Below, piece after piece: positions 21,950 through 35,651 of a stretch of DNA of 64,000 bases (its first letter is position 1; each line of letters starts with the position of its first letter). Under the pieces are notes generated by a model that searched no databases, was not told the origin of the DNA, and was given only the letters and a program-made list of their open reading frames with translations. The DNA is from Clavelina lepadiformis (taxonomy: Eukaryota; Chordata; Ascidiacea; Aplousobranchia; Clavelinidae). The stretch is from assembly GCF_947623445.1 (NCBI RefSeq), contig NC_135240.1:21638001-21702000 (forward strand). The letters run 5' to 3'. Both the position numbers and the translations under genes were made by a program.

Positions 21950-24900
21950 AAATTATCATACTATATCATAAATAGCACTTTATATTAATGTCTCTGCTAT
22001 GACTCTACCCCCCAAAGATTACTAAATAATTACTTAGTAACCTTTGCTCTACCGCTGATCTCCAGAGAACAGTAGAGACCGGTAGAGATCAGCAGACTGA
22101 CAGGGCTCTTACAAATGAAAACCAAAAAATCCCTAAAGCTTTGTCAAAAAATCGCTAGATGGCATGAAAAATACCTAAACCATAATTAGCGCGTTATACT
22201 ATTATGTTATCACATTACCTCAAAGATGGGTAGATACTAGATAGGGGTACATATATATACACACAAATGACAAGCAAATTAACCTTGTTTACATGCTAAA
22301 AGCGAGCTGTAGATATACCCATATTTTTTTAAATAACTGCATTGTGTAGTCTATAGGTCCAGCCTACTATTGTCCATTATGTCCAGCTACTCATTTGAGC
22401 AGCAATGTGTTGATGTACTTCAGTATCAGTGGCATTGCTTTTAACATTTTTCACCATTTTCAACATGTCAGGATGGTTTAAATAAAATAATTTCCAAATC
22501 CCTAGATCATCAAAATCCCTAGATTTGTCCCTAAAAGGGGCCAAAAGTTCCAATTTCGAACTAAATTACTAAATCCCTAAAAGTGAGACCACTGGCAGTC
22601 TGGCAGACTCTAACAAAATAAAACTTTTCTAGGGAGTTACCCTAATTAAGGCAAATTTCATAGAGCTCCTGTTTACCGTAATAGAGAATAATGTTATGTG
22701 TTATATGTGGTTTACTTGGCTCAGCCTCACAAAATAAAAATTAAATTAAAAAATATGTAGACATGAATACAGTTGAATATATACATACTTTTGCAGTTAT
22801 GTGGCGAGGGTTGATTTATTAGGCGTAGAATGCTATCTCAATTGCGTTTTGACAACATCAAGTGGCCAAATGTATATATTTTTCTCGATGCAGTATTGCT
22901 ATGCAAGTACAGTATTCTATATTAATAGAAAGAGTGTTATCGTTGAAGCTAAAGCGCAATATAATGCGTTTCTATAATGTTAGCTATTGTAATTCCGTAA
23001 TAACTTGTGGCGGCCACGGTGCCACCTCGCGATGACTGTGCGGTCATGGTTGGACATATTACTTTAAATCGTGTCTGCACTGATTTTAGTGATATTGTGT
23101 GGAATTTGCTCGTTCTTATACATAAGTTTGTGCGTACTCGTTCTTCGAGCAGATTAGATCAACAATAAACAATACGCCGCCAACTCCAACTCTTCAAGTA
23201 TAAATAAATAAGTTTGGTATTAATCGCACTTCGGATCTTACCCAATCTTTTTTCTGATGTACTAATTTGGTGTGTATCATCAATCAACCCAGTTGTTGGG
23301 ATACTGCATGACACAATTCAGCCGGCTAACAAAGGATGAATATCATAATTACGTAGGAAAAAAGCCGTCCACTATTTTTTCCTCTATCTTCTCAAGACCC
23401 TTGTAATAATTCTGATTTTATATTCCTTTTTATCTAAAAAAGTGGTTAAATTTTTCAGAGAAAGAAATGTGGTTGTGAGCTCTTTTCCAAAGACTATGAG
23501 TACTTTCTTTGTGTTTTGCTAAACAGTATGGAAAAGATTGTTATAGGCCTTCAAGGGCCATTACTATTTACTTGTAAAGTTAAAACTGCCTACCTCCAAA
23601 TCGGACTAATCAACTCACAACTGAGTCTCTTTCGGGTCCGGAATCGGAAAGTATAAATAAGGCACCACAAAAAATTTCTTTTTAGCTGTTTCGAATGCAG
23701 CCTCTGTTTCTGGCATACTATGGCGCATGTGTTCGGTTTGTCGAAGTAACCAATGTGTGCTTCGAAGTAATTATTTATCTGTCAACCGAAACAACTGACT
23801 CCAGTTGATAAATATTAAGAATGCGAAGGCATGTTCTGGGTACTGAACACTTGCGGCACTTCGAACCTTTAGCCACCAAATATAACCAAACAATAAAAAA
23901 CACTTGCGTGCATTGTACAACGCGTAAAATATTGACACAAACAGACAAGCAAAAATTTTTAAGCTTATAAGCGAGAAATCAGGAACACTAAGACAGCAGC
24001 AGCTACCCATCGAATCACGGTCGAGGAGATCTATCCTCATCCACATCTAAATTCAGCTGTTCGTGTTCTCTGCTTATGTATGTAAGGCGATGTGCGACTT
24101 CACATTTTTGTGACGTTGTAATTGGCCGCAATGTAGTGTTATAATTTTGAGTGCTTGATGCCAACCGCCACACTGCCTACCCTTTTAGATTCGGCATGGT
24201 GGAGGAACGACGCCACGATTGACATCTGTCTCGATTGTTTGTAGTGGTGGATGCAGCGAACCTGTAATAGTAACTAGAAACCGAATTAAGTTCCTTTGCA
24301 ACTAAAATAAATTAACAAACATAATCGATAATGCAACATCAAGCCTTTTAGCAAACAAACGTTAGGCTACTCTTTTCCTTTGTTCCATCGTCCGCTTTAC
24401 AACAGGACAAAACAGCGTAGACTATGCTAGCGGCCACAATTTTTGATGTCATAAATAATAAAAATTAACCAATGTTTCTGGAACTAAACCTAATCTATCT
24501 ATCTTAAAATTTTCGGTAAGTACATGGACAAAACACAAAGGCAATGCTTTACAACACACCAGATGTGCATTAGTAAGCAAACGACAAACTTTTAAAATAT
24601 GGCAAGTGAAAAAAATCCAATCGGACACCACAGCTATAACGTCTTGCCGCCCTTTTATTGCAACCACTATATATGGTCCGTAGGAGCCAATGCAAGAAAC
24701 CTTACGTTAAAATGACCATAGATCCATAATCTGTAAGAAACGCAAATTCATACGTAAACGGTGAACAATTTCATAGATTGAATCAAACAAAAGAGGCTTA
24801 TGCAGCAAACGCATAAACAGGTGACAAAGAGGTCCCCCTGAAACTGCTATGTTTGGCCAATGAGCAAAAAGATGGATAATCTGAATATTGATGTACTGGC

Positions 24901-25425
24901 AGAAATGATTATATTGGTTACAATGACAACTACACAAACGAAAAAAGGATTACATTAAACGAACAACGGAGCAGCAGTGATTCCAGTTACGGCATCCAAA
25001 CAAATTCGATGGCGAAGAACTTGCATGAGCAGGACTCATTAAGATTTGCTTTCCGTCTGTCAATCAGCCATCTTTGGACACCTCGTGAGAAATAAGTTAG
25101 GACTAGGAAAATGAACGTGAATTAAATTGCTCAAATCTAACGTCGAAGCTTCGAAACTTCCAGTGTAGTGCCTAATAGTGAATCCTGCCAAATATTGACC
25201 TCTTTTGTGACGTAATGAATTAATTTTCAGATAAAGGATTTGACTAAGCAGAAAATGTGCGCCTGCGCACTTCGGTACGTTTGGTTGTCCTGCCCTCAGT
25301 TACCTTGACATATTACTGTACGGTGTAGGACTTGTGATTTGTGAAATATGACTTGTATTACTTAGCATATTGAGTCACTCTGCATTTAGGGCAAGTTTTA
25401 ACATAAAACATAAATTTTTAGTCTG
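21950..25425. other. Gene-poor region with unrecognised sequence
   Basis: No protein similarity recognised. A small stem GCTGATCTC..GAGATCAGC lies at about 22053-22097. CCCTAAA/CCCTAGA-rich sequence at 22120-22590 looks like an old repeat. Minus-strand open frames at 23771-24046, 24449-24667 and 24707-24937 have hydrophobic, unfamiliar products without convincing splice context, so they are not called as genes. Confidence 0.4.
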
Positions 25426-26840
25426 ATGAAAATGAGTGCAAAACAAACATCTATGCTGAGTTTTTTTGGAAATGGGTCAACACCATCCGAAAAATCTGAC
25501 GTCGAGAACGAGGGGCCTACATCTACAAAAAAAAGTAAAGCTTCTTTCAATCGCCAATATAATGTGTCTTACTTAAAATTCGGATTTATTTCAACTTCTG
25601 ATTCCGAAGCACCTCGCCCGCTCTGCCTAATTTGCAACACCAAGTTATCAAACGAGTCAACGAAGCCTTCAAAACTGCTTTGTCACATGATGAGTGATGA
25701 CTGATGACTAAGCACCTCGAATTAAAAGATCAAGATAACTTGCTGTTGCAAATTAGGTCATTACAACACTGCAGCGCATAAACAAAGGGGTATTTGACAT
25801 GTTTCCAACAGTAGCTGAGACATTGAAAGACAGTGAGCCTGAACAAGTGTTCTCCGATCTTGTGAGCAGTCACTTTCATGTACTTTTACAAGAGTTCAAG
25901 CGCTTAAGGGGCTGTAGGCCCATCCGAAGCCCTATCTTAAACAATGCAAAGTACCATTTTTCAATTTGAATTTGCTTTTAAACAAGCCCGGTCACCTCGC
26001 TGAGTTTTTGTATCCGCCGAGATGTAGGATAAAAGGACTTAATGCAGTATTTTGAGCAAATTCTCGTATCTGGAATTCTCACACCAAATGCTTCAACTTT
26101 TTAACAACTTTTTTCCTTACATTGTTCCATAAAATCAGCCAAAAAGCCTTAACTTTGAACCAACACAAAACGTCAACTTTAGCCTAAACCTACACTCAGC
26201 ATACACCAGAACAACAACAAACCATCACAAATTAAAGTCACGTGAGCACTGGACCGGAACCCTTTATACTTTTTGCCGTGTTTCCGTTTCAAAACTGCTC
26301 AAAATGGTACTACAGGCCCTAAAGACCCTCGAAGTGCAAAGAAATTGATCCGAAATCTATTCATTTTCCAACCAGATGAATCGACCTTACACGTAGGACA
26401 AGAAGACCAGCTGCAGGACATTGCGAAGGATGGTAACCTGAAATGTATTTTTCATACAACGACTCTACCAACATTTTGGATAAAGGTCTTGCCAGAATAT
26501 CCTGACCTTGCCATAAAAGCCTTAAAAGCTTTACTGCCTTTTCCGAAATCCTACTTGTGTGAGTCTGGATTTTCTGTGATGGTAGCTACAAAGACGAAAC
26601 CGCGAAACAGACTGAACGTGAGGGATACATTACGAGTGTCATTGAGTACCATAATTCCTAGGTGGGATCGCGTTTCGCTGCGGCAAAACAGGCTGAAAGT
26701 TCTCATTGAAATTCCCACTTCTATGAGCTTCAATAAATTCAACTAAATGAACATTTGTGTTTTTTGGAAGGCCTGTCCTTGAAAAAATTTCAGTTTTAAA
26801 CCGGTCCACAGTGCACAAAAGGTTGCCCACCCCTGACTTA
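25426..26840 (+). pseudogene. Broken hAT transposase (ZBED/FAM200-like)
   Basis: The 5' part (25426-25704) encodes a BED-type zinc finger of the ZBED5/FAM200-like hAT kind: RQYNVSYLKFGFISTSD, CLIC, LSNESTKPSKLLCH. The frame then breaks, with a stop at 25702 and continuation as KHLELKDQDN in another frame. MFPTVAETLKDSE at 25798 and LPTFWIKVLPEYPDLAIKAL plus FPKSYLCESGFSVM (26475-26600) are family words. The last two belong to the C-terminal hAT dimerisation domain. The catalytic middle is largely missing, replaced by unrelated sequence at about 25925-26255. GGTTGCCCACCCCTG at 26821-26835 is a hAT-type right terminus like that of the MITE at 58.9 kb. The left terminus was not found. Dead copy. 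Confidence 0.85.
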
Positions 26841-26867
26841 GACGACTTTAACTCGGATAAGGTCTAA

Positions 26868-29800
26868 CCCAGATAGCACGTCGCTCGAGGGCCGACGTCG
26901 AGCCGCTAGCTTGCTTTTGGCGGCCCACAAACGATAATCGCTGAAGGGCCAACTTCGTTTTGTCCAGCGGGCCTAGGTCGGGTAGGGAGCAACAAAATCT
27001 TTGTCGGACCTCGGTCGGCGAGTTAGCTACGATCTCCTACGAGCCGACTTTGGGCCTACCAACAATCACTAACACACAGGGTTTTTATACAGTTCAGCAA
27101 AAAGTTTATTTTTTCAAATTTGAAAGTTCTACCAGCAAACACAATATTTTATTATAATCACTATCATCATCCGCTATCATCACTTGTAGAAGATGAGTCG
27201 AAATTCATGAAATACAATTGTCTGTGCGTGGCTTCATCTTTCCGCTCTTTATCTAAAACATTTTTGTAATGAACTATATTGCATAATGTTTCTTTACTAT
27301 CTACAAAATTAAAAATGCAAAGTAAAACGTTCTGCAATACATGATATGAACATCACACACGCATGCCACACAGCTTACCCATTTTGTTCTTCATTCTTTT
27401 TAGCCGTCCCCCTTCCCTATCACTAGCATTTTTTAACCATTTCTTGATCTCGCAGATACTCTCTGCTTCCTTAATACCCGATTTCTTGGCAGCATCTAAA
27501 GTATAATGACATAAAAACAAAATACTGGAGTAAACATCATCGACAGATAGGCCTAATAGTAAATAACACTCACAATACATCTTAAAACAGTTAAGAAGCG
27601 GTAAGCAACCTAAAAAATCAAAACATGACTTAGCAAAACCATCAACACTCAATTTTGACTTATTCACCTATAACAGCTTTTGCGAGTTGTGATGAATGCA
27701 TTCCTGTCTTATGACCCTTTCCCATCGAATTACAATTGGTTGCCAGTTCACAGGTCAACAATTTGCTCAACATCATGCTGATAACATCTTTTGCTGTTAT
27801 GCCACCTATTGTTTCTAGATAGGAAATCTGAAAAAAATCCTGATAAGAATCAATTGTTTGGCGGCATTATGTTACTGGTTACATGTCATGCTTTTACATG
27901 GAAGCATTATCAAAGTTGAAAAAAATGTCAACGTAGTCCCCCATAGCAATTAGATAAAAGAGATGAAAATACTCAATATTCATGTTATTATTTAATTATC
28001 AGTAACTTGCATATTAACCTACATGTTGCACTTACAAAAACATGCGCTTGTGATTTCTCTGCTAGCAGTGATTCCACCCTATCAAAATCCTCAAATGAAT
28101 CTATCGGCAAGTTGAAGTGTTCCACCGAAGAAGTGGACGGTATCTGCCCTTCCACAAATTGGCGATGAAGAGACTGGAGCATTACACTGTTTTGTTTTAC
28201 TTGTCCCCAAATTCTTTCAAGTAAGAGAATAGTAGATGGTCTCTCACTGTTCAAATATTTGCGCAACATCACCAAGAGCTTGTGACACATGATAATTGGT
28301 AGCCCACCAAAGAGTTTTACAAAACCACTTTTACTTTACTCCTTTTTACATGCAATTATTCCGGGAAAATTTATTTAGTTCTGTACAACTTAAACTTACC
28401 GTTCTGTGGGCAATTGATGTGACGCACTTGCCTGTACATCAGTTTCTTGAGAAGTCACAGAACTGCAAAAAACATGAAGTGTGTATTGTTAGTATTAAAT
28501 ACATCATTTAGTGAAATACGCATATTATAATGGTCTGATACGGACACGACAAATAAAGATTGCAGTTAGTACAGTACTGGAAATATTGCATGTCAAATTT
28601 GTTTACCTTGCAACTAAAATGGGTGTTGAAAAAGAAGTATTTGCACTGCCAAAACAAAGAAATTGGTAGCATAGCTTATCACTTCTACTTGAAGATAAAA
28701 TACTTTCATTTTTTTACCTTGAACATTAATGTAAAGATTGGTAACTTTTATATGTAGCCCATAACTTATTTAAAAAATTACATATTATTTATAATAACAG
28801 CAATATCGAGAATAATGTATACCTTCTTTCCTGGGTGTTAGGCATTTCTGGAACAACAGGTGGTGGTGTTGAATGTTGTAAAAACAATTTTTTCCTTTTG
28901 GGTTTGGATTGGTCTGATTCCCAGTGGTTACTGCAGTAAATATGTTCACTAATGTGCAAATCACTACTTTAGACAGTCATAACATGTATAATAATAATTA
29001 ATCAGGTAATTTATCAAGCATTTGCACTTTGTTTATTTCATCATCCAAGGTCAATTCTGTTTACTTTACCTGGCATCATTGTCAGAATTTGAATCTTCAA
29101 GTCGAGATGGAGGTCGAATTCTGATAAAAAATATGTATATGTTTTTGTTTCAACAAAATATTTGAAAAATGTGCGAGTTTGAATACTTCATTACAAATAA
29201 ATTATGTAATTGTAATTGTACGTTGGTCTGAATTATCATTAACATCAAAGTCAATGTTCTGCGAAACAGAACGATTACCGGTACATGTAGATATTGCAGA
29301 TATACTTTCTGTAGTACTATTTGATTGTAATACAGCAACCGGATCCGATCTTTCTTCATCGCTTTGCTGGAAAAATATGTTATGCCGTTCAGCTCGTGCT
29401 GCAGCATGCCGACGCAGGGTTCTATCGGAAACTATACTGGTATGCATGTTTGTGCTGAAGCCATGGTTAACCTAAAAACATGACACTTTTATTAGTCAAA
29501 CTAGAAACTATTATACATTACAAGTGCAAAATTACACACCTTAATTCTATTTTACACAAGTTCCAGAGAGACTCAAAATACACATGAGGGGGCTTTTTTA
29601 TCCTCCGTCTAAAATACATGTTTCGCTCATGATAAAGTTACAAAACTTGGCAGTCTTGGACACCTAGCCTAGGTTTATTATTGGACCTCTTCAGATATTG
29701 ACTTTGCTTGCATGACTTAGTACGTATTTCTTTCTTATAGGGCACATTTTATTTCGAGATTTTGCCTCATTCGAAATTTGGTGGATGTCTTTTATATGCC

Positions 29801-30767
29801 AAATGGTTTGAAATATAGGCTATACTTTTGTTGAATATTGATTTATAATCCTGAAACGGAAAACAACCTGCCTTAAGCAAATGACGCAGCAGTAGGCCTA
29901 GTCGAAAAACACACGTACTAAGCTACGTGACTAAGGCCATTAGCCTATACCAAACTCTTTACGTAGCCTAGCGTGCAGACAGACGCACATTAACCAATCA
30001 ACGAGTCTCGTGCATGTGTATGTTTTATGATAAGATCTAATCCAACTACAATTGGTACATATAACATTTGGATTTGTATCAAATCTCTAACCACTTATCA
30101 GCAGCAATACTATATAATAAACCGAACTATGGTTTAAAATCCACCAGAAAACAATTTTTGCCTGCCTTCATATCTTTTAAATGTTACATCCTCAATCCAA
30201 ACTATTGTATCGTACTATATCCTATCTCATTGTTCAAACTAGACGGCGACAATCAAACTTGCTGACGACCATAGCCTCAAAGCAGAAAAAAACATTAAAA
30301 TGATATCGATTTGATAACTTAGAAATAAATGTTTATTTAATTGTTAAACAAAAACTCAGAATAAACAAAGAAGTATAATACGTATTATATTCAAAATATC
30401 TGAATAAAAAAAGCCAGGGGTGTTATTACTATAGGAATTACTATAATTATTATAATTGTTAGTTTGTTACCAACATTTAGTGATAAAACCTTTCCGACTG
30501 TTACGAACCTCATTAAATAATAACATTTATATTTTAAAAATATTAAATAAAACTAAGTTATGTATGTTTAATCATTATTTTGTTCTAAACGGTTTTATGG
30601 CATCATCTAACATCACTAATGGACCTCCGTCGGCCCGACAAAGATCTTTTGGACAGCGTAAAAACACCGTGTCTAGCTTGCTACCCATTAGCGGCAGAGG
30701 AGCTACAATCGCTATAGCGAGAATAGCTCGTTGTAGTTGTCGGACCGACAACTACATGCTATCTGGG
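26868..30767. mobile_element. Candidate 3.9-kb TIR element carrying a DUF4806-like gene
   Basis: The left end CCCAGATAGCACG (26868) and right end CATGCTATCTGGG (to 30767) are inverted repeats. Related GC-rich subterminal sequence in opposite orientation lies inside both ends: AATCTTTGTCGGACC near 26996 versus the complement of GGCCCGACAAAGATC near 30632. The right subterminal region holds the palindromes GTAGTTGTCGG-A-CCGACAACTAC (30733-30755) and TCGCTATAGCGA (30710-30721). GC content at the ends contrasts with the AT-rich surroundings. Between them lies one spliced minus-strand gene. No target duplication is obvious, no transposase was recognised, and the family was not identified. Confidence 0.5.
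27353..29460 (-). CDS. Uncharacterised protein with DUF4806-like C-terminal domain
   Basis: At least six minus-strand exons. About 29208-29460 has VSDRTLRRHAAARAERHNIF followed by Ser/Asp-rich sequence. About 29085-29125 has RPPSRLEDSNSD. About 28825-28930 is a basic segment, QSKPKRKKLF, then Pro-rich. 28036 to about 28290 has FNLPIDSFEDFDRVESLLAE. 27668-27827 has ISYLETIGGITAKDVISMML and KLLTCELATN. 27353-27498 has DAAKKSGIKEAESICEIKKW and NASDREGGRLKR, then stop. The joins 28036/27827 and 27668/27498 are in phase. The last three exons match the shape of DUF4806: an FPLxTxEDLxxVE-like start, a (I/L)GGxxxKD core, ELA, and a C-terminal ExxIKxWLxxAxDRxGGR. The molecular function of the domain is unknown. 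The N-terminus is unresolved. It sits between the inverted repeats of the candidate element. Confidence 0.7.
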
Positions 30768-31146
30768 AACTTTGTTCTAAATAGGCTACAATCGTAGGGC
30801 CCTGCCGCAACTTGCTGTCAGGATGGCCAACACTACAATTTTTCTTACATATACCAGGGTTTTGGTAATGAGTAATGACTGAAAAATACATCGAATGTAA
30901 GCAGTCCAGCAAAGTGGAATTGAATATCCAACTCTGAAACGATTGTTAAAAGTTACATTAGCTTTGAAATGACATGAGGAATATTACCTGAGTTTAGACG
31001 AGGACAGGTTTTACTATGACAAATTAAAGTTCGTTCGTTTGTGTATTAGCCTATTTGTGTGAAGTATTACACAACAAAAACATCTGTCATAAAACCGCGT
31101 GTATTGGCGGTTATTGTTAGAATATGAGCGAGGACGATTGGTGGTT

Positions 31147-31514
31147 CACCCCATTCGTTTACTTTCCGCCCATTAAAATGGTCCAGAGTTCGGGAATTTT
31201 CCCCCATTGTAATGGTTGAAAGTATGCCTTTCTTACCCTAGAGTAAGATATATGCCTTTTGAATGGGGAGAATTTTACTTCGGCACAAGTATGGTTTGTG
31301 AACCCCATTCGTCTATTTTTCCGCCCATTAAAATGGACCTGCTTTCAGCAATGGGGTTTCCCACAAACCATATTTCTGCCGAAGTAAACATCTCCCCATT
31401 CCAAATGCATATTTCTTACTCTAGGGTAAGAAAGGCATACTTCCTGCCATTCCAATGGGAAAATATTACCGCATTTCCACCCATTTCAATGGGCGGAAAG
31501 CAGACGAATCGGGT
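31147..31514. repeat. Foldback element built of CCATT/AATGG palindromes
   Basis: Left arm 31147-31303 and right arm about 31355-31514 are reverse complements: CACCCCATTCGTTTACTTTC opposite CGAATCGGGTG; GTATGCCTTTCTTACCCTAG opposite CTAGGGTAAGAAAGGCATAC; GAATGGGGAG opposite CTCCCCATTC; TTTACTTCGGC opposite GCCGAAGTAAA. The 50-base centre repeats the arm start. Many short perfect palindromes such as CCCATTTCAATGGG and CTTACTCTAGGGTAAG lie inside. No coding potential. Confidence 0.85.
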
Positions 31515-34500
31515 GGGTGGTTGATAACTTGTTTTGCTTCTGCTTCGATGATATGAGTTCTCAATTTTCAAACGGCGTGACTATGCTGTTAGTTGCTTAA
31601 TTTCTGTCTGTACAAATTACTAAATGATAAAGTTCCCATTTTATTTATTATAAGACTCAAAGGTTTTCACCTTCGGGCACAACTTACTGAATGTTACATT
31701 GCGCTTGGTAACAACTGAAATCGAAAACGGTAAAAAGGAAGATTGCACACATTATATCGGTATTTATATGTGGCACACCAGTTCAAGCGAGGTAATTTAT
31801 CTGACGTCATTAAGGAGAATTCAAGTCTGGTCATTAACTGAATTGCAAGATCCCAAAATCAATTTCAAGCATCTCGAAAACAACTCGTGACTCGTGTCGT
31901 AATCGTCACATTACATATATCGAATCTAGCAAAACATCATAATAGAAGGACAAATTTTCAATACCTTTTAAGCAATAGCCAATACAATTGTAATGAAAAG
32001 TGGTATATGGTACCTTAACCTGTAAGGTTTACCCACTTCACTACAAAGTTTACACAACAATGACAACTGTATGTTCTGATTATATTTGAAGCTTCATTGA
32101 ACGAATACATCAAGTTAAAACATTGGGACAGCTACATAATAAAGTCGACCACTTTCTAGGGTTAACTTAGTAGACTGTAACGCAATGAATAGCTATGAAT
32201 AAAAGAATAACTCACTTCACGATTTATAACGATACACAGGAAGTCATGCATAGGCGACACGTAACGCAACGCTTCGCAAAGTAGATTTCCCAAACCAGGA
32301 ATAATATATATTATTTTCCATCTGTGTGGTATAATATGCACCGTACATCACACAGTAATTGCTTCACCCCCACATATTACTAAAAATCTTTTCTCTGGTG
32401 TACTAACACTTGACTATTTTGTGATTTAAGGTGAATTTGTTTTTGGACTTGCCCCTCACTTTAATAAGGCGAAGCTTGAATTTATTCAAATAAAATTCGA
32501 TTACGTAAGAAATTGACAATCGATTACAAAAAACGATTGCGATTGTTGAAGCCCTGGACATGACCCATATTTACAACTACGTACAAAAATACTGCAAAAC
32601 AGAAAATTATTGCAATAAAAATTGTGTATGAAAACAGAGGGGTAATTCCGCTTCAATGAACCCAAAAACTACGTTTCGTCATGGTAAAATGGCTGTATCT
32701 GCAAAACTAGCCTACCGATTTCATACTGCAGCCTATAGGCTAGTTCGGTGCTGTGATCGGCACTACACAGATTTTAACAAAGTTAAAATCGATTTTTCAT
32801 AAATAACTTGTTCTTTCATCCTACAAAGTTTTCATCAAATACTGATTTGGCAGAGATCAAGGGTGGGTAAACTGACATGGATTGACCGAGATTGGGTTGC
32901 TGTACATCTGCTTTTATGCCAGGATGCCTCACGCGCTCACAGTACACTCAAGAACAAGGTGGTACAATGACATCACTTACAGACTGCCTGGCCTGATTTT
33001 AGTGATTTTCCTATCTCTATAGTCTAGACTCTAGAGTCTTGACTATGGTTATTTAGGCTCTTAGAGCTGTAGGGTAGGCTATATTCTTTTTTGGATCACT
33101 TTCGCACTCCCATATCAGGATAAAGTATAGGAAAATTATTTTGTCAGAATTTATTTTCTATTGCCTCATAACTCCGTAACACTTTCGTATTTAAGTGAAA
33201 GTGTAAAAGTATGAAACTGCAAAGATACCCCCTTTTTTGACCGAACCCGCAATGATGCAGATCCAGTGAAGGAACTAAGTTTTTCATAGAGCTCCTATAT
33301 ACAGCGTAAAGTTCTTTGTTTGAAAACTTTGAGAGAAGATGCGATGGTTCTAAAGTGAGAGAACGTTATTCTTTTTTATAACTTGAAACCCAGCCTTGCT
33401 ATTTAAAGTCTGTTCATCAATTTCTTCATACCAAAGTGCCGATTTGTAATTAGTAAACAAAGAAAAACTGGTTGTTTGAATGATAAACAAACGAAGAGTT
33501 GAGGCTTCAGTGTGCACGCTGTCACACCAAAATTTGCATCTTTGCACACATGGTTTCTTGTACTTTCAAACTGCCAGACTTTCCAGTCACGTGTTGATAT
33601 CAGTTAGTCCTGTCCGGTATAAAATATGCATATAATATGTGAGTTGCTGAGAATATGAGTTTGCTGGTTTAAAAGCCACACTGTGAGTTTATAAACGAAA
33701 TCTATTGTCTTCATGTTTGTTGTTTGTTTTTTTCATTTACCTTATAAACTAATAAAATCTTAATGAAAAATTCCATTAGTGTTGCACATTCTTCAAAATA
33801 TTATTATGTAATACTGCTGAGTGTAATTGAAGTAATTAGCTCATGAAATTTTAACTCTATTGCATTTATTATGTTATGTTTTATGGTGGTACTGTATTGG
33901 TGCAATAGATTCATGTTGTGAGTAAGTATTTGAAAAGTATTGGTATTGTGACGTTTTCATGTTTTTATAATTTGGCAATAAACTAGAATTTCTCCAAAAA
34001 AGTTGTCTTTTCTGAGAAACTTTTGTGATTTTAAAAATGTTATCCTTATTCCAGAATAGTTCTATATAAAATTAACTTAAAGATATTTTGAACAATATAA
34101 TATTTATTGTTGCCATAGGTCGAATTCAAACAGTGTTTTTATTGTAAGTATGTTATTTTTAGTATTATGTTTGCATACAAATGGATGAATAGTTTATTAT
34201 TCTTCGTTTTATGTAGACTATGGATCAGTATACTGTAGTACCAAAGAAATATGCGATATAGTTTTTGCAACATGTATGTAACCATATAGCAATTGTAGTT
34301 AAGTTACTAATTTTGTAGGTTTGATGTTGATTGTCAGTTATGTGCAACACTAACTTTACTTATTTACTACTAAGCTTACTAAGTACTTCTCTGATTTGAT
34401 CACATTTTGTTAGTTAGCATTACCAATAATGACTAATGACTTTCATGACAAAGTGATGTGTCCTTACATTTGTTCTATGATTATACTATAAATACTTTCC

Positions 34501-35651
34501 GTTATTGTGTTTTTAGATATAAACACAAAATCTAATGCGGACCCTCTCCAAGAGTTAGGCCACTGTGGTACCGCCTTCTCGGCTTTATAGTTTGTTTATC
34601 AATGGCAGTAGATCATCAATATCTCATTTTTTTAGACTTTGCACATTGGCTTGTGTCATCAAATTATAATTTTTGATAAAGTTCAAGACAATGAACTTTT
34701 CCTAGCATTTATAATGAATGATTCTTGCCAGCTCTTATTCAGTATATATATAGTAAGATGAACACTGTTCAATAACACATTATGCAATTATTAATTATCA
34801 GTATTATTGATAATTCAGCTGGCTTACAGTTGTCAAAATTTCCTTGCATTAGTTATGTAACTGGTTGCATTCGATTGATCAGTGGGAAGTTTGTTGCCGC
34901 TCAAATGCTGATTGTTTACTTTCATGCAGTAGATAATTCCCAAACTAAGTGTACAACTAGTGATACGCAAAAGTCTTCTAGGTGATCTATTCAAAATAAT
35001 ATATATATAGTGAATGAACTTCTAATCAGAATCAGAAGCCATGTATATATATATATTAATTCACATAATCCATTGTTTTTTATGATTGAAAATATTTCAT
35101 TTCAAACTATTATCGAAACTGCTTATTGACCGCTTGATAATAAATATTTTAAAACATTTTCAGACATGTTGGTGGTAGTGAAACAGACTTTAACTTTACA
35201 AAAAAACAAAGTTATTGTTTAGAAAATCTTGTGTTTAAAAATTGGCTTTGCAAGTTGCTTTTTGTGGGAATATTAAGCTAGCTTATATGAGTTTTAAAAA
35301 AATGATCATCATAAGGGTAAAATTCTGATGGTTACCACTGGATGTTCTAGATATTATTATTAACTCTACCGATATTTTCAGAAAATGCTGTTAGGCACTT
35401 TTTTGTTGTTATTAACAATTAATGGGACATTTGTTAGCAAGGATTTTAGTGTATGTTTTGTTCTGAAATTTTATCTGCTGGGGTTGGTGTTGCATGGGTA
35501 TGGGTTGTCCACTCTATATTTCAAAACAATGGAAACAAAAAATGTATAAATTTAATGTCTTTGGACATTGTTGTGAATTGTGATCATCGTAAAATTTAAT
35601 TGCAGAGTTTTCACAGCAATAAATGTAGTTTTGTGAATAAACCTTCTAGCC
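31515..35651. other. Long gene-poor region upstream of NDST
   Basis: No exon recognised. It contains an isolated CRE palindrome TGACGTCA at 31802-31809 and short AT microsatellites near 34740, 35000 and 35045. It may hold 5' untranslated exons or enhancers of NDST, which the sequence alone does not show. Confidence 0.4.

Noticed and set aside
23771..24937. Possible minus-strand gene from three open frames
   Set aside because: Hydrophobic, unfamiliar products with no shared phase and no clear donor/acceptor pairs.
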